Positions 8,021-16,288 of a DNA stretch of 37,645 nucleotides are shown piece by piece (within the stretch, counting starts at the first letter, position 1; each line of letters begins with the position of its first letter). The DNA comes from a bacterium DOLZORAL124_38_8. Lineage in GTDB: Bacteria > Patescibacteriota > Gracilibacteria > UBA4473. Location: positions 1 to 37,645 of the forward strand of contig PDQG01000004.1 of NCBI GenBank assembly GCA_002747745.1, read 5' to 3'. Under the pieces are notes generated by a model. It worked only from the letters and a program-made list of their open reading frames with translations, did not search any database and had not been told where the DNA came from. Both the position numbers and the translations under genes were made by a program.

Positions 8021-9832
8021 ATGCAAGTTCGAAACTTTTGTATTATTGCTCACATTGACCACGGTAAATCAACGCTCGCGGATCGTTTTTTAGAATTAAC
8101 TGGCACCATCGAAATGCGCGACATGAAGCGTGGACAAATGCTCGATACAATGGAACTCGAACAAGAACGCGGAATTACCATTAAATTACAACCCGTTCGA
8201 ATGAACTGGAAAGGGCATCAGCTGAATTTAATTGATACGCCGGGACATGTCGACTTTAGTTACGAAGTTAGTCGGAGTTTGGCCGCTTGTGAAGGAGCAA
8301 TTTTAGTAGTAGACGCCACGCAAGGAATCGAAGCCCAAACCCTCGCCAATGTATTTATGGCGATGGAACACGGACTCAAAATTATTCCTATTTTGAATAA
8401 AATTGATTTACCCGCTGCCGAACCAGATCGAAGAGCCTCAGAAATTGAAAAAATTCTCGGGTTTCCCGCGGAAGATATTTTGACTATTTCGGCGAAAGAA
8501 GGAACGAATGTTGATTTGTTGTTGGACAAAATTGTCTCTGAAGTTCCCAGCCCTCCCGAAAATGATATTTTTGTAAATCACCCCGAAGTATTTACTGATG
8601 GCGAAACCCGAGCCCTTATTTTTGATTCAAGTTTTGATCAATACCGAGGAGTGGTTTCGAGTGTCAGAGTGTTTAGCGGCGAAATTAAAGCTGGACAAAA
8701 ATTAAAATTACTACGATCAGACCGAACCTTGGAACCAACCGAAGTTGGATTTTTAGCGCCCAAATACACTCCGAGCGAGTCATTAAAAACGGGGGAAGTA
8801 GGATATTTGGTAACCGGATTGAAAAATGTTATTGATGCCAAAGTTGGTGATACCCTCTGGCACGGAAAATCAGAAAACCCGCTCCCATTACCTGGATACG
8901 CCGAACCTGTGCCGTTCGTATTTGCGGGAATTTACCCAATTTCGGGCGACGATTTTCCTCTTTTACGAAAATCAATTGAAAAACTTGTCTTAAACGATGC
9001 CTCACTCGTGTACGAACCAGAAACTTCATCAACACTCGGAAACGGATTCCGAGTCGGATTTTTGGGACTCCTCCATCTCGACATTGTCCGAGAACGATTA
9101 GAACGAGAATTTGATTTAGATATTTTGATGACCGCTCCGTCGGTAGAATATCAAGTAAAACTCAACAGTGGTGAACTCATGGACATTTCCAATCCTTCAC
9201 AAATGCCAGACGGATCATTGTATAAAGAAATCTTAGAACCATGGGTAAAAATTAATATTTTTAGTCCCGCTGAATTTATTGGTCCAGTTATGAAACTGTG
9301 TGGCGACCGACGAGGAATTCAAAAAAACATGCAGTATACCGATGAGCAACGAGTAGAAATGCAGTTTGAAATGCCATTGGCAAACATTGTTACTTCGTTT
9401 TATGACGATTTAAAATCTATCACGTCAGGTTATGCCTCTATGAGTTATGAACCACTCGAAATGCGGGTCGAAAACTTGGCCAAAATGGATATTTTAGTGG
9501 CTGGAGACAAGGTTGATGCCTTGAGTCAAATTGTTTACAAACCAGACGCCCATAAAGAAGGAATGAAATGGTGCGGGAAATTAAAAGAAATTATCCCAAA
9601 AGCCCAATTTGCTATTGCCATTCAGGCCGCCTTGGGAGGAAAGTTTGTCGCACGAGAAACCATTTCGGCGATGCGAAAAGACGTAACCGCCAAATTATAC
9701 GGCGGAGATGTTACGCGGAAGAATAAGCTATTGAAAAAACAAAAAAAAGGAAAAGCTCGATTAAAACAATTTGGAAAAGTAACTATTCCTCAAGAGGCTT
9801 TCTTTGCTATGATGAAGAGTGATAGTAAGTAG
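8021..9832 (+). CDS. lepA: Elongation factor 4 (LepA), ribosomal back-translocase GTPase
   Basis: The 603-residue translational GTPase is collinear with bacterial LepA. The GTP-binding motifs are intact: AHIDHGKST (G1), RGITI (G2), DTPGH (G3), NKID (G4) and SAKEG (G5). It has the LepA-specific C-terminal domain, with KKQKKGKARLKQFG near the end and no EF-G domain IV. LepA acts on stalled ribosomes and in translation initiation or ribosome biogenesis. The start is only four residues before the conserved NFCIIAHIDHG, slightly shorter than usual. The stop codon is TAG. A repeat island follows with no obvious terminator next to the gene. Confidence 0.97.
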   Translation: MQVRNFCIIAHIDHGKSTLADRFLELTGTIEMRDMKRGQMLDTMELEQERGITIKLQPVRMNWKGHQLNLIDTPGHVDFSYEVSRSLAACEGAILVVDATQGIEAQTLANVFMAMEHGLKIIPILNKIDLPAAEPDRRASEIEKILGFPAEDILTISAKEGTNVDLLLDKIVSEVPSPPENDIFVNHPEVFTDGETRALIFDSSFDQYRGVVSSVRVFSGEIKAGQKLKLLRSDRTLEPTEVGFLAPKYTPSESLKTGEVGYLVTGLKNVIDAKVGDTLWHGKSENPLPLPGYAEPVPFVFAGIYPISGDDFPLLRKSIEKLVLNDASLVYEPETSSTLGNGFRVGFLGLLHLDIVRERLEREFDLDILMTAPSVEYQVKLNSGELMDISNPSQMPDGSLYKEILEPWVKINIFSPAEFIGPVMKLCGDRRGIQKNMQYTDEQRVEMQFEMPLANIVTSFYDDLKSITSGYASMSYEPLEMRVENLAKMDILVAGDKVDALSQIVYKPDAHKEGMKWCGKLKEIIPKAQFAIAIQAALGGKFVARETISAMRKDVTAKLYGGDVTRKNKLLKKQKKGKARLKQFGKVTIPQEAFFAMMKSDSK

Positions 9833-10140
9833 AGCCAGTTCAACCGTACAGAAAAAATAAAACTCCCCGTACTTGATACGGGGACTCCCTTTTACTCTTC
9901 GGCCATGTTACTTTTTAATATGACGAAGTCTCTCCTCTCAATAGTAGCCACTCCGACTTTCTTAGAAGGTCAGACAATGTTTAAAATTTGAACCGTTTTG
10001 GATGGGGTTTTGGATGGGGTCTTGGATACGCTAGAATGAAGAAGAATGAAAAAGTAAGAGAATACAAAAACACATCACACCCAAACAATACTGAAATATC
10101 TTCCAACTTTTTAAAAATAGTTCATTATTAATTAAGCTAT
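9833..10140. repeat. Second REP-like repeat island, between lepA and rpsI
   Basis: There is no gene here. The CCCCGTA/TACGGGG palindrome of the first island recurs at 9865-9883 in the same context (AACT before it, CTCCCTT after it). A CTTCG...CGAAG hairpin spans 9897-9928. The TTTTGGATGGGG unit is repeated in tandem at 9996-10007 and 10008-10019. From about 9990 the order of landmarks matches the direct repeats at 422-526 and 683-787, with substitutions and small insertions. Confidence 0.65.
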
Positions 10141-10167
10141 AAAAAAACCCATCCAATGGATGAGTTT
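10141..10167 (-). terminator. Terminator of the infA-rpsI operon
   Basis: On the minus strand, ACTCATCCA/TGGATGGGT arms are followed by seven T residues, about 30 bp after the rpsI stop. Confidence 0.75.
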
Positions 10168-10196
10168 TGATACATTTCGTAATTTGATTGATCGAA

Positions 10197-10604
10197 TTAA
10201 CGTTTTGAGAATTGTTTCGCTCGTCGCGCTCCTTCCAACCCTGGTTTTTTCCGTTCTTTTCGTCGGCTGTCTCGTGTCAATAATCCTTCGTCTTTCAATT
10301 GAGCTCGGTATTCTGGATTTTTCTTTTCCAATGCTCGAGCAATTCCCAATCGAGCCGCTTCAGCTTGAGCAAATTTTCCTCCACCAGAAGTTCGAATCAC
10401 CACATCGTAATCAGATTTTACTCCCAATACTTTCAATGGTTGTTGCACATTCACTCGCATAAGATCGGTATCAACCCATTCTGACAATTTTTTTCCATTT
10501 ACATCAATTTCACCCGTTCCTTCTGGAAACAATTTTACGGTTGCTCGGGCTGTTTTCCGTTTTCCAACGGCATAAAAATACGCTCTATTATCTACTTTTA
10601 CCAT
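10197..10604 (-). CDS. rpsI: Small ribosomal subunit protein uS9
   Basis: The 135-residue protein is collinear with S9: YFYAVGKRKTARATVKL at the start, a central SGGGKFAQAEAARLGIARAL, and the basic tail ending QFSKR that reaches toward P-site tRNA. It is the last gene of the cluster, 11 bp after rplM, the usual rplM-rpsI pairing. A TATAAT sequence lies 5 bp before its ATG; within the operon this may be chance or an internal leaderless start. Confidence 0.97.
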   Translation of the reverse strand: MVKVDNRAYFYAVGKRKTARATVKLFPEGTGEIDVNGKKLSEWVDTDLMRVNVQQPLKVLGVKSDYDVVIRTSGGGKFAQAEAARLGIARALEKKNPEYRAQLKDEGLLTRDSRRKERKKPGLEGARRAKQFSKR

Positions 10605-10615
10605 GTTTTATTATA

Positions 10616-11056
10616 TTATGAGAGAACCAACGGTTCTGGTTTTTGTGCTATATAAGGATTTTCTTCTCCTGATTTTACTAATCGAAGTCGTTTCAATTGT
10701 TCTTTTCGAAGTCGTGTTTTTGGCAACATTCCCGCTACCGCGTCCTCGATAATTCGGAAAGGATTTCGTTCTCGAACGTCAGCCAAAGATTGAACTTTCA
10801 AATGTCCCATGTAACCAGAATGATCGTAGTATTGTTTTCCGGTTTCTTTATTTCCAGAAACCGCTACTTTATCTGCATTCAAAACTACCACGTAGTCTCC
10901 TCCGTCAACATGAGGGGTAAAATCTACTCGATTTTTTCCTCGTAAAGTATTGGTAATCGCTACGGCCAATTGTCCCAAATTCTTTCCTTCGGCATCAACA
11001 ACAAACCATTTTCGGTCTGAATTCGTTACATTTTGTCTAAGAGTTGTTTTTTTCAT
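10616..11056 (-). CDS. rplM: Large ribosomal subunit protein uL13
   Basis: The 146-residue protein carries the L13 signatures WFVVDAEGKNLGQLA near the N-terminus, RGKNRVDFTPHVDGGDYVVVLNADK, and a GMLPKTRLRKEQLKRLR segment toward the C-terminus. It binds 23S rRNA early in 50S assembly. It starts 5 bp after the rplQ stop and is followed by rpsI. Confidence 0.97.
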   Translation of the reverse strand: MKKTTLRQNVTNSDRKWFVVDAEGKNLGQLAVAITNTLRGKNRVDFTPHVDGGDYVVVLNADKVAVSGNKETGKQYYDHSGYMGHLKVQSLADVRERNPFRIIEDAVAGMLPKTRLRKEQLKRLRLVKSGEENPYIAQKPEPLVLS

Positions 11057-11061
11057 CTCGA

Positions 11062-11427
11062 TTATTCGGTAATTAAATCTACTTGTACTAATAAAGCATT
11101 ATCTCCGGCTCGATACTTAATTCGTGTTAACCGAGTAAACCCTGATTGCTTTTTTGTTTTTCCTACATAGTCCAACAAATTTCGTGAAGCAGTTTCTGTA
11201 AACACTACTTGTTTTGAGTCTCGAATCGCATTAAACTGCTCATCTTTGTTTACTTTTCCTTTCACTTTGGTAATCAATTTTTCAGCGGCTGATACCAAGG
11301 CTTTGGCTTTCGCTTCAGTAGTTCGAATAGAACCATTTTCAAATAAAGCGGTTACCAAACTTCGCATCAACGCTTTTCGTTGATCAGCTGGTCTATTTAG
11401 AATCCGTTTCTTATTTCTATGTCTCAT
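11062..11427 (-). CDS. rplQ: Large ribosomal subunit protein bL17
   Basis: The 121-residue protein starts MRHRNKKRILNRPADQRKAL, with the strongly conserved LVTALFENGSIRTTEAKAK that follows in bacterial L17. Length is typical. Its ATG overlaps the rpoA stop as TAATG, implying translational coupling in the normal rpoA-rplQ order. Confidence 0.97.
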   Translation of the reverse strand: MRHRNKKRILNRPADQRKALMRSLVTALFENGSIRTTEAKAKALVSAAEKLITKVKGKVNKDEQFNAIRDSKQVVFTETASRNLLDYVGKTKKQSGFTRLTRIKYRAGDNALLVQVDLITE

Positions 11428-12449
11428 TAGTCTTTAGCAATATTAGCATTTATTTTACTTGAATCTATTTTGGGCATATATCCCCTTTCTGTTAAAATTT
11501 GTTCTAATTCTGTTTTTGCTTTTTGCCCAAATCCTCGTAATTGAGTCAATTGAGTCATTGGGGTAGATAACAATTCTTCTACAGAAGTAATACCTCCGTT
11601 CACCAACGCATTCAACGTTCGTTGTGACAATCCTAGAATATCAATTGGAGTAAAGGTTGTTTCTACCGCTTCTGCATCAGCTTTTTCTTTATTTTCTCGT
11701 TCTTGTTTCAATTTTTCAAAGCTTGTTGTAAAGTCAGTGTCTGTATAAGCATCTTCTTTATTGAACAATTCAAAGTAACTTGTCAAAATTCCCGCTGACA
11801 GTTTCAAAGCTTGTTCTGCTTCAAGTGAACCATCAGTTTCTACTTTCAAAGATAATTGATCTAAGTTTGTAATATCCCCTACTCGGGCTGGTGTTACTTC
11901 GTATTGCACTTTTGATACTGGAGAGAAGTTTGCATCAATCAAAATCTTTTCCACATCTTCAACCGCCGCAGAATCTGTATTTTCTACCAATCGGTATCCA
12001 ACTCCTTTTTCTACTTCAATCACCATTTTTCGTTTCACATTGGCTCCATCACAAGTCATAATCAATTGTTCAGGATTCAAAACTTCAATATCAGATGAAA
12101 CTTTCAAATCTTTAGCAAAGACTTTCCCAGATTTTACAAATGGTACTTCAACCGTTTCAATGTCCTTTGAGTGTTTTTTCAATCGTAATGCTCGTAAATT
12201 CAACGTAATATCAAATACTGTTTCTTTTACTCCATCAATAGCCATGTATTCATGCGTCACTCCGTCTATTTTCATAGAAGAAACCGCCGCTCCTGGCAAA
12301 GAAGACAACAATACTCTTCGCAATGAGTTTCCGATAGTTACTCCGTATCCTTGCGGCAAGGGAGAAACCACCATAGTAGCTTTTCCTTTATCTGCACCCG
12401 CTTGAATTTTAATTTGCGGAGTTCCGATAACCTGATGAAGAATATGCAT
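11427..12449 (-). CDS. rpoA: DNA-directed RNA polymerase subunit alpha
   Basis: The 340-residue alpha subunit has the dimerising N-terminal domain with GNSLRRVLLSSLPGAAV (about residues 40-56). The C-terminal DNA- and activator-binding domain (about 270-325) contains LGLSQRTLNALVNGGI and LRGFGQKAKTELE. Between them lies a charged linker of about 40 residues. Alpha nucleates polymerase assembly with beta and beta-prime. It sits between rpsD and rplQ, the usual alpha-operon position. No Shine-Dalgarno motif precedes the ATG; the leader there is A-rich. Confidence 0.98.
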   Translation of the reverse strand: MHILHQVIGTPQIKIQAGADKGKATMVVSPLPQGYGVTIGNSLRRVLLSSLPGAAVSSMKIDGVTHEYMAIDGVKETVFDITLNLRALRLKKHSKDIETVEVPFVKSGKVFAKDLKVSSDIEVLNPEQLIMTCDGANVKRKMVIEVEKGVGYRLVENTDSAAVEDVEKILIDANFSPVSKVQYEVTPARVGDITNLDQLSLKVETDGSLEAEQALKLSAGILTSYFELFNKEDAYTDTDFTTSFEKLKQERENKEKADAEAVETTFTPIDILGLSQRTLNALVNGGITSVEELLSTPMTQLTQLRGFGQKAKTELEQILTERGYMPKIDSSKINANIAKD

Positions 12450-12484
12450 AAATTTTTTGTTTTAGATAAGTAAGAATAAGAATT

Positions 12485-13099
12485 TTATCGAGAATAGAAT
12501 TCTACAATTAATTGGGCATTTACCACTACTTCTGTTTCTGCCAATTCAGGTTTTCCAATTACTTCAATCGTCATTTTTGTTCGATCTACTTTCAACCATT
12601 TAGGCGCATTGTGATTTTCCAATTCATCAAAAATTGATTTCAAAATTGGAGATTTTTTAGTTTTTGGACGAGCTTCAATTACATCACCTACTTTCACTTC
12701 AATCGAAGGAACATCTACTCTTCGTCCGTTCAACAAGAACAACCCATGAGAAGCAAACTGTCGAGCTTGCATTCGAGTCATGGCAAATCCTGATCGGTAC
12801 AACACGTTGTCAAACCGATGTTCTAAGGCAAACAATAAGTTGTCCCCAGCCACTCCAGGTTTTCGAGAAGCTTTTTCAAAATACTTTTTAAATTGTTTTT
12901 CTGACAAACAAAAAATTCGTTTGGCTTTTTGCTTTTCTCGCAATTGTTTTCCAAACTCAGAAATTTTAGACATTCGCTTTCCGCTTTGTGCCCCTGGAAC
13001 ACTCGCTCTTCGCGCCATCACTTTTTGATATTTAGGTGAACCGAAAAGATTAACTCCTTCTCTTCGACACAATCTTGCTTTAGGTCCTGTATATCGCAT
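12485..13099 (-). CDS. rpsD: Small ribosomal subunit protein uS4
   Basis: The 204-residue protein has the S4 N-terminal region (MRYTGPKARLCRREGVNLFG) and an RNA-binding S4 domain around FAMTRMQARQFASHGLFLLNGRRVD. It nucleates 30S assembly on the 16S 5' domain. Only one cysteine is left in the N-terminal region, so this is the zinc-free form. It lies between rpsK and rpoA. Confidence 0.97.
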   Translation of the reverse strand: MRYTGPKARLCRREGVNLFGSPKYQKVMARRASVPGAQSGKRMSKISEFGKQLREKQKAKRIFCLSEKQFKKYFEKASRKPGVAGDNLLFALEHRFDNVLYRSGFAMTRMQARQFASHGLFLLNGRRVDVPSIEVKVGDVIEARPKTKKSPILKSIFDELENHNAPKWLKVDRTKMTIEVIGKPELAETEVVVNAQLIVEFYSR

Positions 13100-13122
13100 A
13101 ACTAAACAATTTTAATAATAAA

Positions 13123-13503
13123 CTATACTTTTCTTACTTTTTTCGCTCGACACCCTCCATGAGGCACTCGAGAGAGAGAGGCAATTGAAGTAACACTCAA
13201 CCCTCCATTAATCAAACCTCGAATTGTTTGATCTCGTGCTGGCCCCATACCTTTTACGTATACAACCACTGATTTCATTCCATATAATTGAGCCGTTTCT
13301 GCCACTTGTTCCGCTGACACTTGCCCCGCATATGGGGTAGACTGCCGGGCCCCTTTAAATCCATTCTTACCAGGACTACTCCAAGACAAAACATTTCCTT
13401 CTGGGTCAGTCAACGTTACAATGGTATTATTCCACCCAGCATTAACATAGACTCTTCCCGTCTCAAAATTTTTACGAATTCGCTTTTTAGTTGTTTTAGC
13501 CAT
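13123..13503 (-). CDS. rpsK: Small ribosomal subunit protein uS11
   Basis: The 126-residue S11 shows GRVYVNAGWNNTIVTLTDPEGN, SSPGKNGFKGARQSTPYAGQ and the C-terminal PHGGCRAKKVRKV. It forms part of the 30S platform near the mRNA exit site. It lies 18 bp after rpsM. The stop codon is TAG, one of six in the window. Confidence 0.97.
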   Translation of the reverse strand: MAKTTKKRIRKNFETGRVYVNAGWNNTIVTLTDPEGNVLSWSSPGKNGFKGARQSTPYAGQVSAEQVAETAQLYGMKSVVVYVKGMGPARDQTIRGLINGGLSVTSIASLSRVPHGGCRAKKVRKV

Positions 13504-13521
13504 CTATAATTTCTATTTAAC

Positions 13522-13890
13522 TTATTTTTTCTTAGCCACTGCCGCCCCTCGTCGTCCTCGTCGAGTTCGAGCATTGGTTTTCGTTCTTTGTCCTCGAGAT
13601 GGAAGCCGACGTCGATGTCGGAATCCTCGATAAGAACCAATATCTTGTAATCGTTTTACATTTTGAGAGATTTCTCGTCGCAAATCAGATTCCAACAGAA
13701 TCCCCATTTCCGCCAATGCATCCCGCAATTTTTGTTCTTGGTCTGAATCCAAATTTTTCACTCGAATATCACCGGAAATACCAACTTTTTTTACCAAGTC
13801 AGCGGCAATTTTTGGCCCAACCCCGTATACATATCGCAAGGCAATTACCAACCGTTTTTCCGAAGGAATGTTTACTCCAGCAATTCTCAT
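13522..13890 (-). CDS. rpsM: Small ribosomal subunit protein uS13
   Basis: The 122-residue S13 starts MRIAGVNIPSEKRLVIALRYVYG, has the central helix-two-turn region, and ends in the basic tail RGQRTKTNARTRRGRRG that contacts A- and P-site tRNA. Nearly every arginine in this tail is encoded by CGA, even though this is a ribosomal protein gene. It lies 22 bp after rpmJ. Confidence 0.97.
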   Translation of the reverse strand: MRIAGVNIPSEKRLVIALRYVYGVGPKIAADLVKKVGISGDIRVKNLDSDQEQKLRDALAEMGILLESDLRREISQNVKRLQDIGSYRGFRHRRRLPSRGQRTKTNARTRRGRRGAAVAKKK

Positions 13891-13912
13891 AAGAATATTT
13901 TTATTAAATTAA

Positions 13913-14038
13913 CTATCTTTGTCGCGCTTTATTTCGCGGATTTCTTTTATCAATAACATACACACGCCCTTTCCGTCGTACAATCCGACAAGTAGCACTT
14001 CTTTTCTTAGCCGACTTCAACGAACAAACAATTTTCAT
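13913..14038 (-). CDS. rpmJ: Large ribosomal subunit protein bL36, zinc-free type
   Basis: A 41-codon gene between infA and rpsM. The product starts [20 protein letters not shown] and ends with [20 protein letters not shown], matching bL36 in its usual infA-rpmJ-rpsM position. It has the longer loop (SAKKRSATC) and lacks the paired Cys/His zinc ligands of the classic form, like YkgO-type paralogues, although two isolated cysteines (5 and 17) remain. Stop codon TAG. The start lies 13 bp after infA. Confidence 0.93.
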   Translation of the reverse strand: MKIVCSLKSAKKRSATCRIVRRKGRVYVIDKRNPRNKARQR

Positions 14039-14051
14039 AATTCTATTATAA

Positions 14052-14282
14052 TTATCTAGGACGATACGTAATCGTTCCTTCTTCTAGGTTATAAGGTGTA
14101 ACTTCACATTTAACCTTATCTCCTGGCACTATACGAATGTGATACATCCGCATTTTTCCTGATAGTTTGGCTCGAATCTTATGACCCTCGAATCCTTCTG
14201 TAGTAATTTCAACCTCAAAGGTACTTCCTGGAAGTGTGTTCACCACAACTCCCTCTAATTCGATTTTGTCTTCATTCGCCAT
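14052..14282 (-). CDS. infA: Translation initiation factor IF-1
   Basis: The 76-residue protein is a single S1/OB-fold with [19 protein letters not shown], then [24 protein letters not shown] and the C-terminal GTITYRPR. It binds the 30S A site during initiation. It is the first gene of the operon and has its own TTGACA promoter. The secY-adk-map genes that often precede infA are not here. Confidence 0.96.
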   Translation of the reverse strand: MANEDKIELEGVVVNTLPGSTFEVEITTEGFEGHKIRAKLSGKMRMYHIRIVPGDKVKCEVTPYNLEEGTITYRPR

Positions 14283-14315
14283 ATAATTTACACTATCGTT
14301 ATTAAGAGCTCCGTG

Positions 14316-14343
14316 ATGTTAGTAAGGCAAAATCATTTGTCAA
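14316..14343 (-). promoter_or_regulatory. Promoter of the infA ribosomal-protein operon
   Basis: A perfect TTGACA -35 (14338-14343), 16 bp, then TAACAT (14316-14321). It predicts a leader of about 27 nt before infA. Confidence 0.6.
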
Positions 14344-14429
14344 ATTTTTTAAAAAAGTTTTTCATATACCATTACAAAGCTTCCTTTTTAATGCCCAAAT
14401 ATCACGCACCAAACCACAAGAAATCTAAG

Positions 14430-16205
14430 TTACTCAACCACTTTCAAATAACACGCTTCACACAATATTTTTTCTGGGCGGTCAGGCGCAAAAGTAGTTT
14501 GAATAGTCGCTCCACAGTCAGCACAACATCGTTCCCACAACCGTCGAGGATTTCGCAAAGCCATTCTGTCTTTATGTCGCTCATCTGGATGTAAAATTGG
14601 CAACGGTAATTTCATTTTTTTATAGAAATTTAGCTCCGCCTTTTGAATTTTATATGGTTTCCCAGTACGCTCACAATACAACACTTGATTCAGTATTTCG
14701 TCAGATATCCCTTCAATATCATCTGGTACTTTATATGAGTCTTTTCCTTGTGACACCACAGATTCATCCGATTTCCAAATATATCCCAATTTTACGGCTT
14801 CAGTTTCTGCAAGCGGGAAATATTCACTCGCTACCGTTTCGTTGTACGCAAATGGCGACAAATTTGCTGGGAAAAACTCTCCCCACTCAACCCCTTGCGT
14901 CGCTTCACCTTTTTCATTTTTTAACGGAGTTTTCTTCATATGTTCAATAATTTTCGACACCAAGGCTTCGTATTCTTCTGGCGTATATTGTTTGTTCAAA
15001 ATACAATACTTTTTATTCCGCAACCCCGTACACCCAAAACAATGTTCACAATTAAAGCAAAATGACGAATACAACAAGTTATTCGAATTATGAATATCAA
15101 AACAGAACTTAGAATCTTCTGACCCATGCACACTCAATCCTTCTAAGACAAAACGAGCCGTGTGCCCTGTAAATGATATATCGTATGAATTTTGCAAATT
15201 AAAAGACGTATACAAAAATTTAGAATCTTCACTTTTTTTCGCATCAAAAGCGGTGAAACAATTTTTTGATTCATAAATATGATTTCCGGTACAATCTTCG
15301 TTCTTTAACCCAAACATAGCCGGAAAGACCGTCTTCCCTAACTTTATTTGTTCGAGCCATTGCCAACCATTTTTAATAGTTGGGTTCGACAAAGGCGTAA
15401 TGTCTGCCATTTTCTGTTCATAGGCTTCTTCCGTTAGCTGTTCGTTCATAAAGCAGTATTTCTTGTTTCGTAAATTCGTACAAGCAAAACAATGTTCACA
15501 GTTTCGACAATCATGTAAAAAATACGAACTCGAACAATTCGCACATTCACTCGAAAAGTGAGTCTCATAACAATTTACCGAATCGATACAATAACTACAC
15601 CACTGACAATTTGATACATACAAATTATCAAAACAGTCGTTCGAGTCCCACACTATGTGCCCGTATGCACAATCTTCGTTTCGCACACAACCGCCAATTA
15701 AATAACAATTTTTTGATGAAAACGCGGTTGCATAATCACATTTCTCAGAATTCGTATTATAGGTCGAAAATCGTGGCACCACCGACTGCAAATACCCGAA
15801 CTGTTCAAAAAACGAACGAGAAAAATTAAAATCACGACCAAAATTTAAGGCATCCCATGAATCACCCCACCAGTATTCGTTTTCGTATACCGGAAATGGT
15901 TTATCAATATCGTAAATAGAAACGAGCGGTTTGCCCGTAGCAAAACAATTCCGCTTATACAATTTAGTAAAATTCCGAAAACATGTTCGTCGTCGTTGCC
16001 GTTCTTCTGGACACAACGTTGGTAAACCAATTAACCACTCTTGCGGAATCTTTTCCGCTTCAATATTTGTAGACTCATCCACTTGCAAACTTTTCAATTT
16101 ATCAAATTGCTCCTCCGTAATCACGCCCATTTTAACGTAAAAATCCAAATCTTCTTTTGAAATTTCAAATGTTGCTCCCGATTGCCGACATGTTCGTTTT
16201 ATCAT
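14430..16205 (-). CDS. Very cysteine-rich repeat protein with zinc-ribbon-like ends (unrecognised family)
   Basis: From ATG 16205 the protein has 591 residues and 34 cysteines. N-terminal (about 1-95) and C-terminal (about 508-591) segments are diverged copies of one zinc-finger-like module: C(R/E)xxGxxxxI, then a LP.L.P.ER...R...RN...L..R.C signature; the C-terminal copy adds CxxC pairs. Between them lie two blocks of roughly 20-23-residue repeats (about 150-255 and 300-405) with S..C and NC(Y/F) steps. Each block ends in the same motif NCEHCF(A/G)CTxLRNKKYC, exactly 150 residues apart, with five cysteines in identical spacing. The repeats suggest a right-handed beta-helix or stacked metal-binding coil. 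There is no signal peptide, so it is cytosolic. Function unknown; its place between rpoB and the alpha operon is suggestive but not proof. The ORF also extends to 16253, but the promoter lies inside that extension. Confidence 0.8.
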   Translation of the reverse strand: MIKRTCRQSGATFEISKEDLDFYVKMGVITEEQFDKLKSLQVDESTNIEAEKIPQEWLIGLPTLCPEERQRRRTCFRNFTKLYKRNCFATGKPLVSIYDIDKPFPVYENEYWWGDSWDALNFGRDFNFSRSFFEQFGYLQSVVPRFSTYNTNSEKCDYATAFSSKNCYLIGGCVRNEDCAYGHIVWDSNDCFDNLYVSNCQWCSYCIDSVNCYETHFSSECANCSSSYFLHDCRNCEHCFACTNLRNKKYCFMNEQLTEEAYEQKMADITPLSNPTIKNGWQWLEQIKLGKTVFPAMFGLKNEDCTGNHIYESKNCFTAFDAKKSEDSKFLYTSFNLQNSYDISFTGHTARFVLEGLSVHGSEDSKFCFDIHNSNNLLYSSFCFNCEHCFGCTGLRNKKYCILNKQYTPEEYEALVSKIIEHMKKTPLKNEKGEATQGVEWGEFFPANLSPFAYNETVASEYFPLAETEAVKLGYIWKSDESVVSQGKDSYKVPDDIEGISDEILNQVLYCERTGKPYKIQKAELNFYKKMKLPLPILHPDERHKDRMALRNPRRLWERCCADCGATIQTTFAPDRPEKILCEACYLKVVE

Positions 16206-16212
16206 TAGCTTT

Positions 16213-16241
16213 ATTGTATAACAAAATATATATGACCACAA
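16213..16241 (-). promoter_or_regulatory. Promoter of the cysteine-rich protein gene, leaderless geometry
   Basis: TTGTGG (16236-16241), 17 bp, TACAAT (16213-16218). Just 7 nt remain before the ATG at 16205. It follows immediately after the rpoB terminator. Confidence 0.5.
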
Positions 16242-16271
16242 AAAAATATCCACGGAACGTGGATATTTTTT
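16241..16271 (-). terminator. Terminator after rpoB
   Basis: AATATCCACG/CGTGGATATT stem with A and T runs on both sides, so it could work on either strand. It starts about 18 bp after the rpoB stop and ends the transcript before any rpoC could follow. Confidence 0.85.
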
Positions 16272-16288
16272 CTAAACATCAGAATAGA

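Noticed and set aside
10160..10462. A plus-strand open frame of 100 codons
   Set aside because: It lies antisense to rpsI and starts inside the terminator; it is a shadow of the real gene.
10605..10620. Internal leaderless promoter before rpsI
   Set aside because: TATAAT lies 5 nt before the ATG, but there is no -35 and the A/T-rich junction makes a chance match likely.
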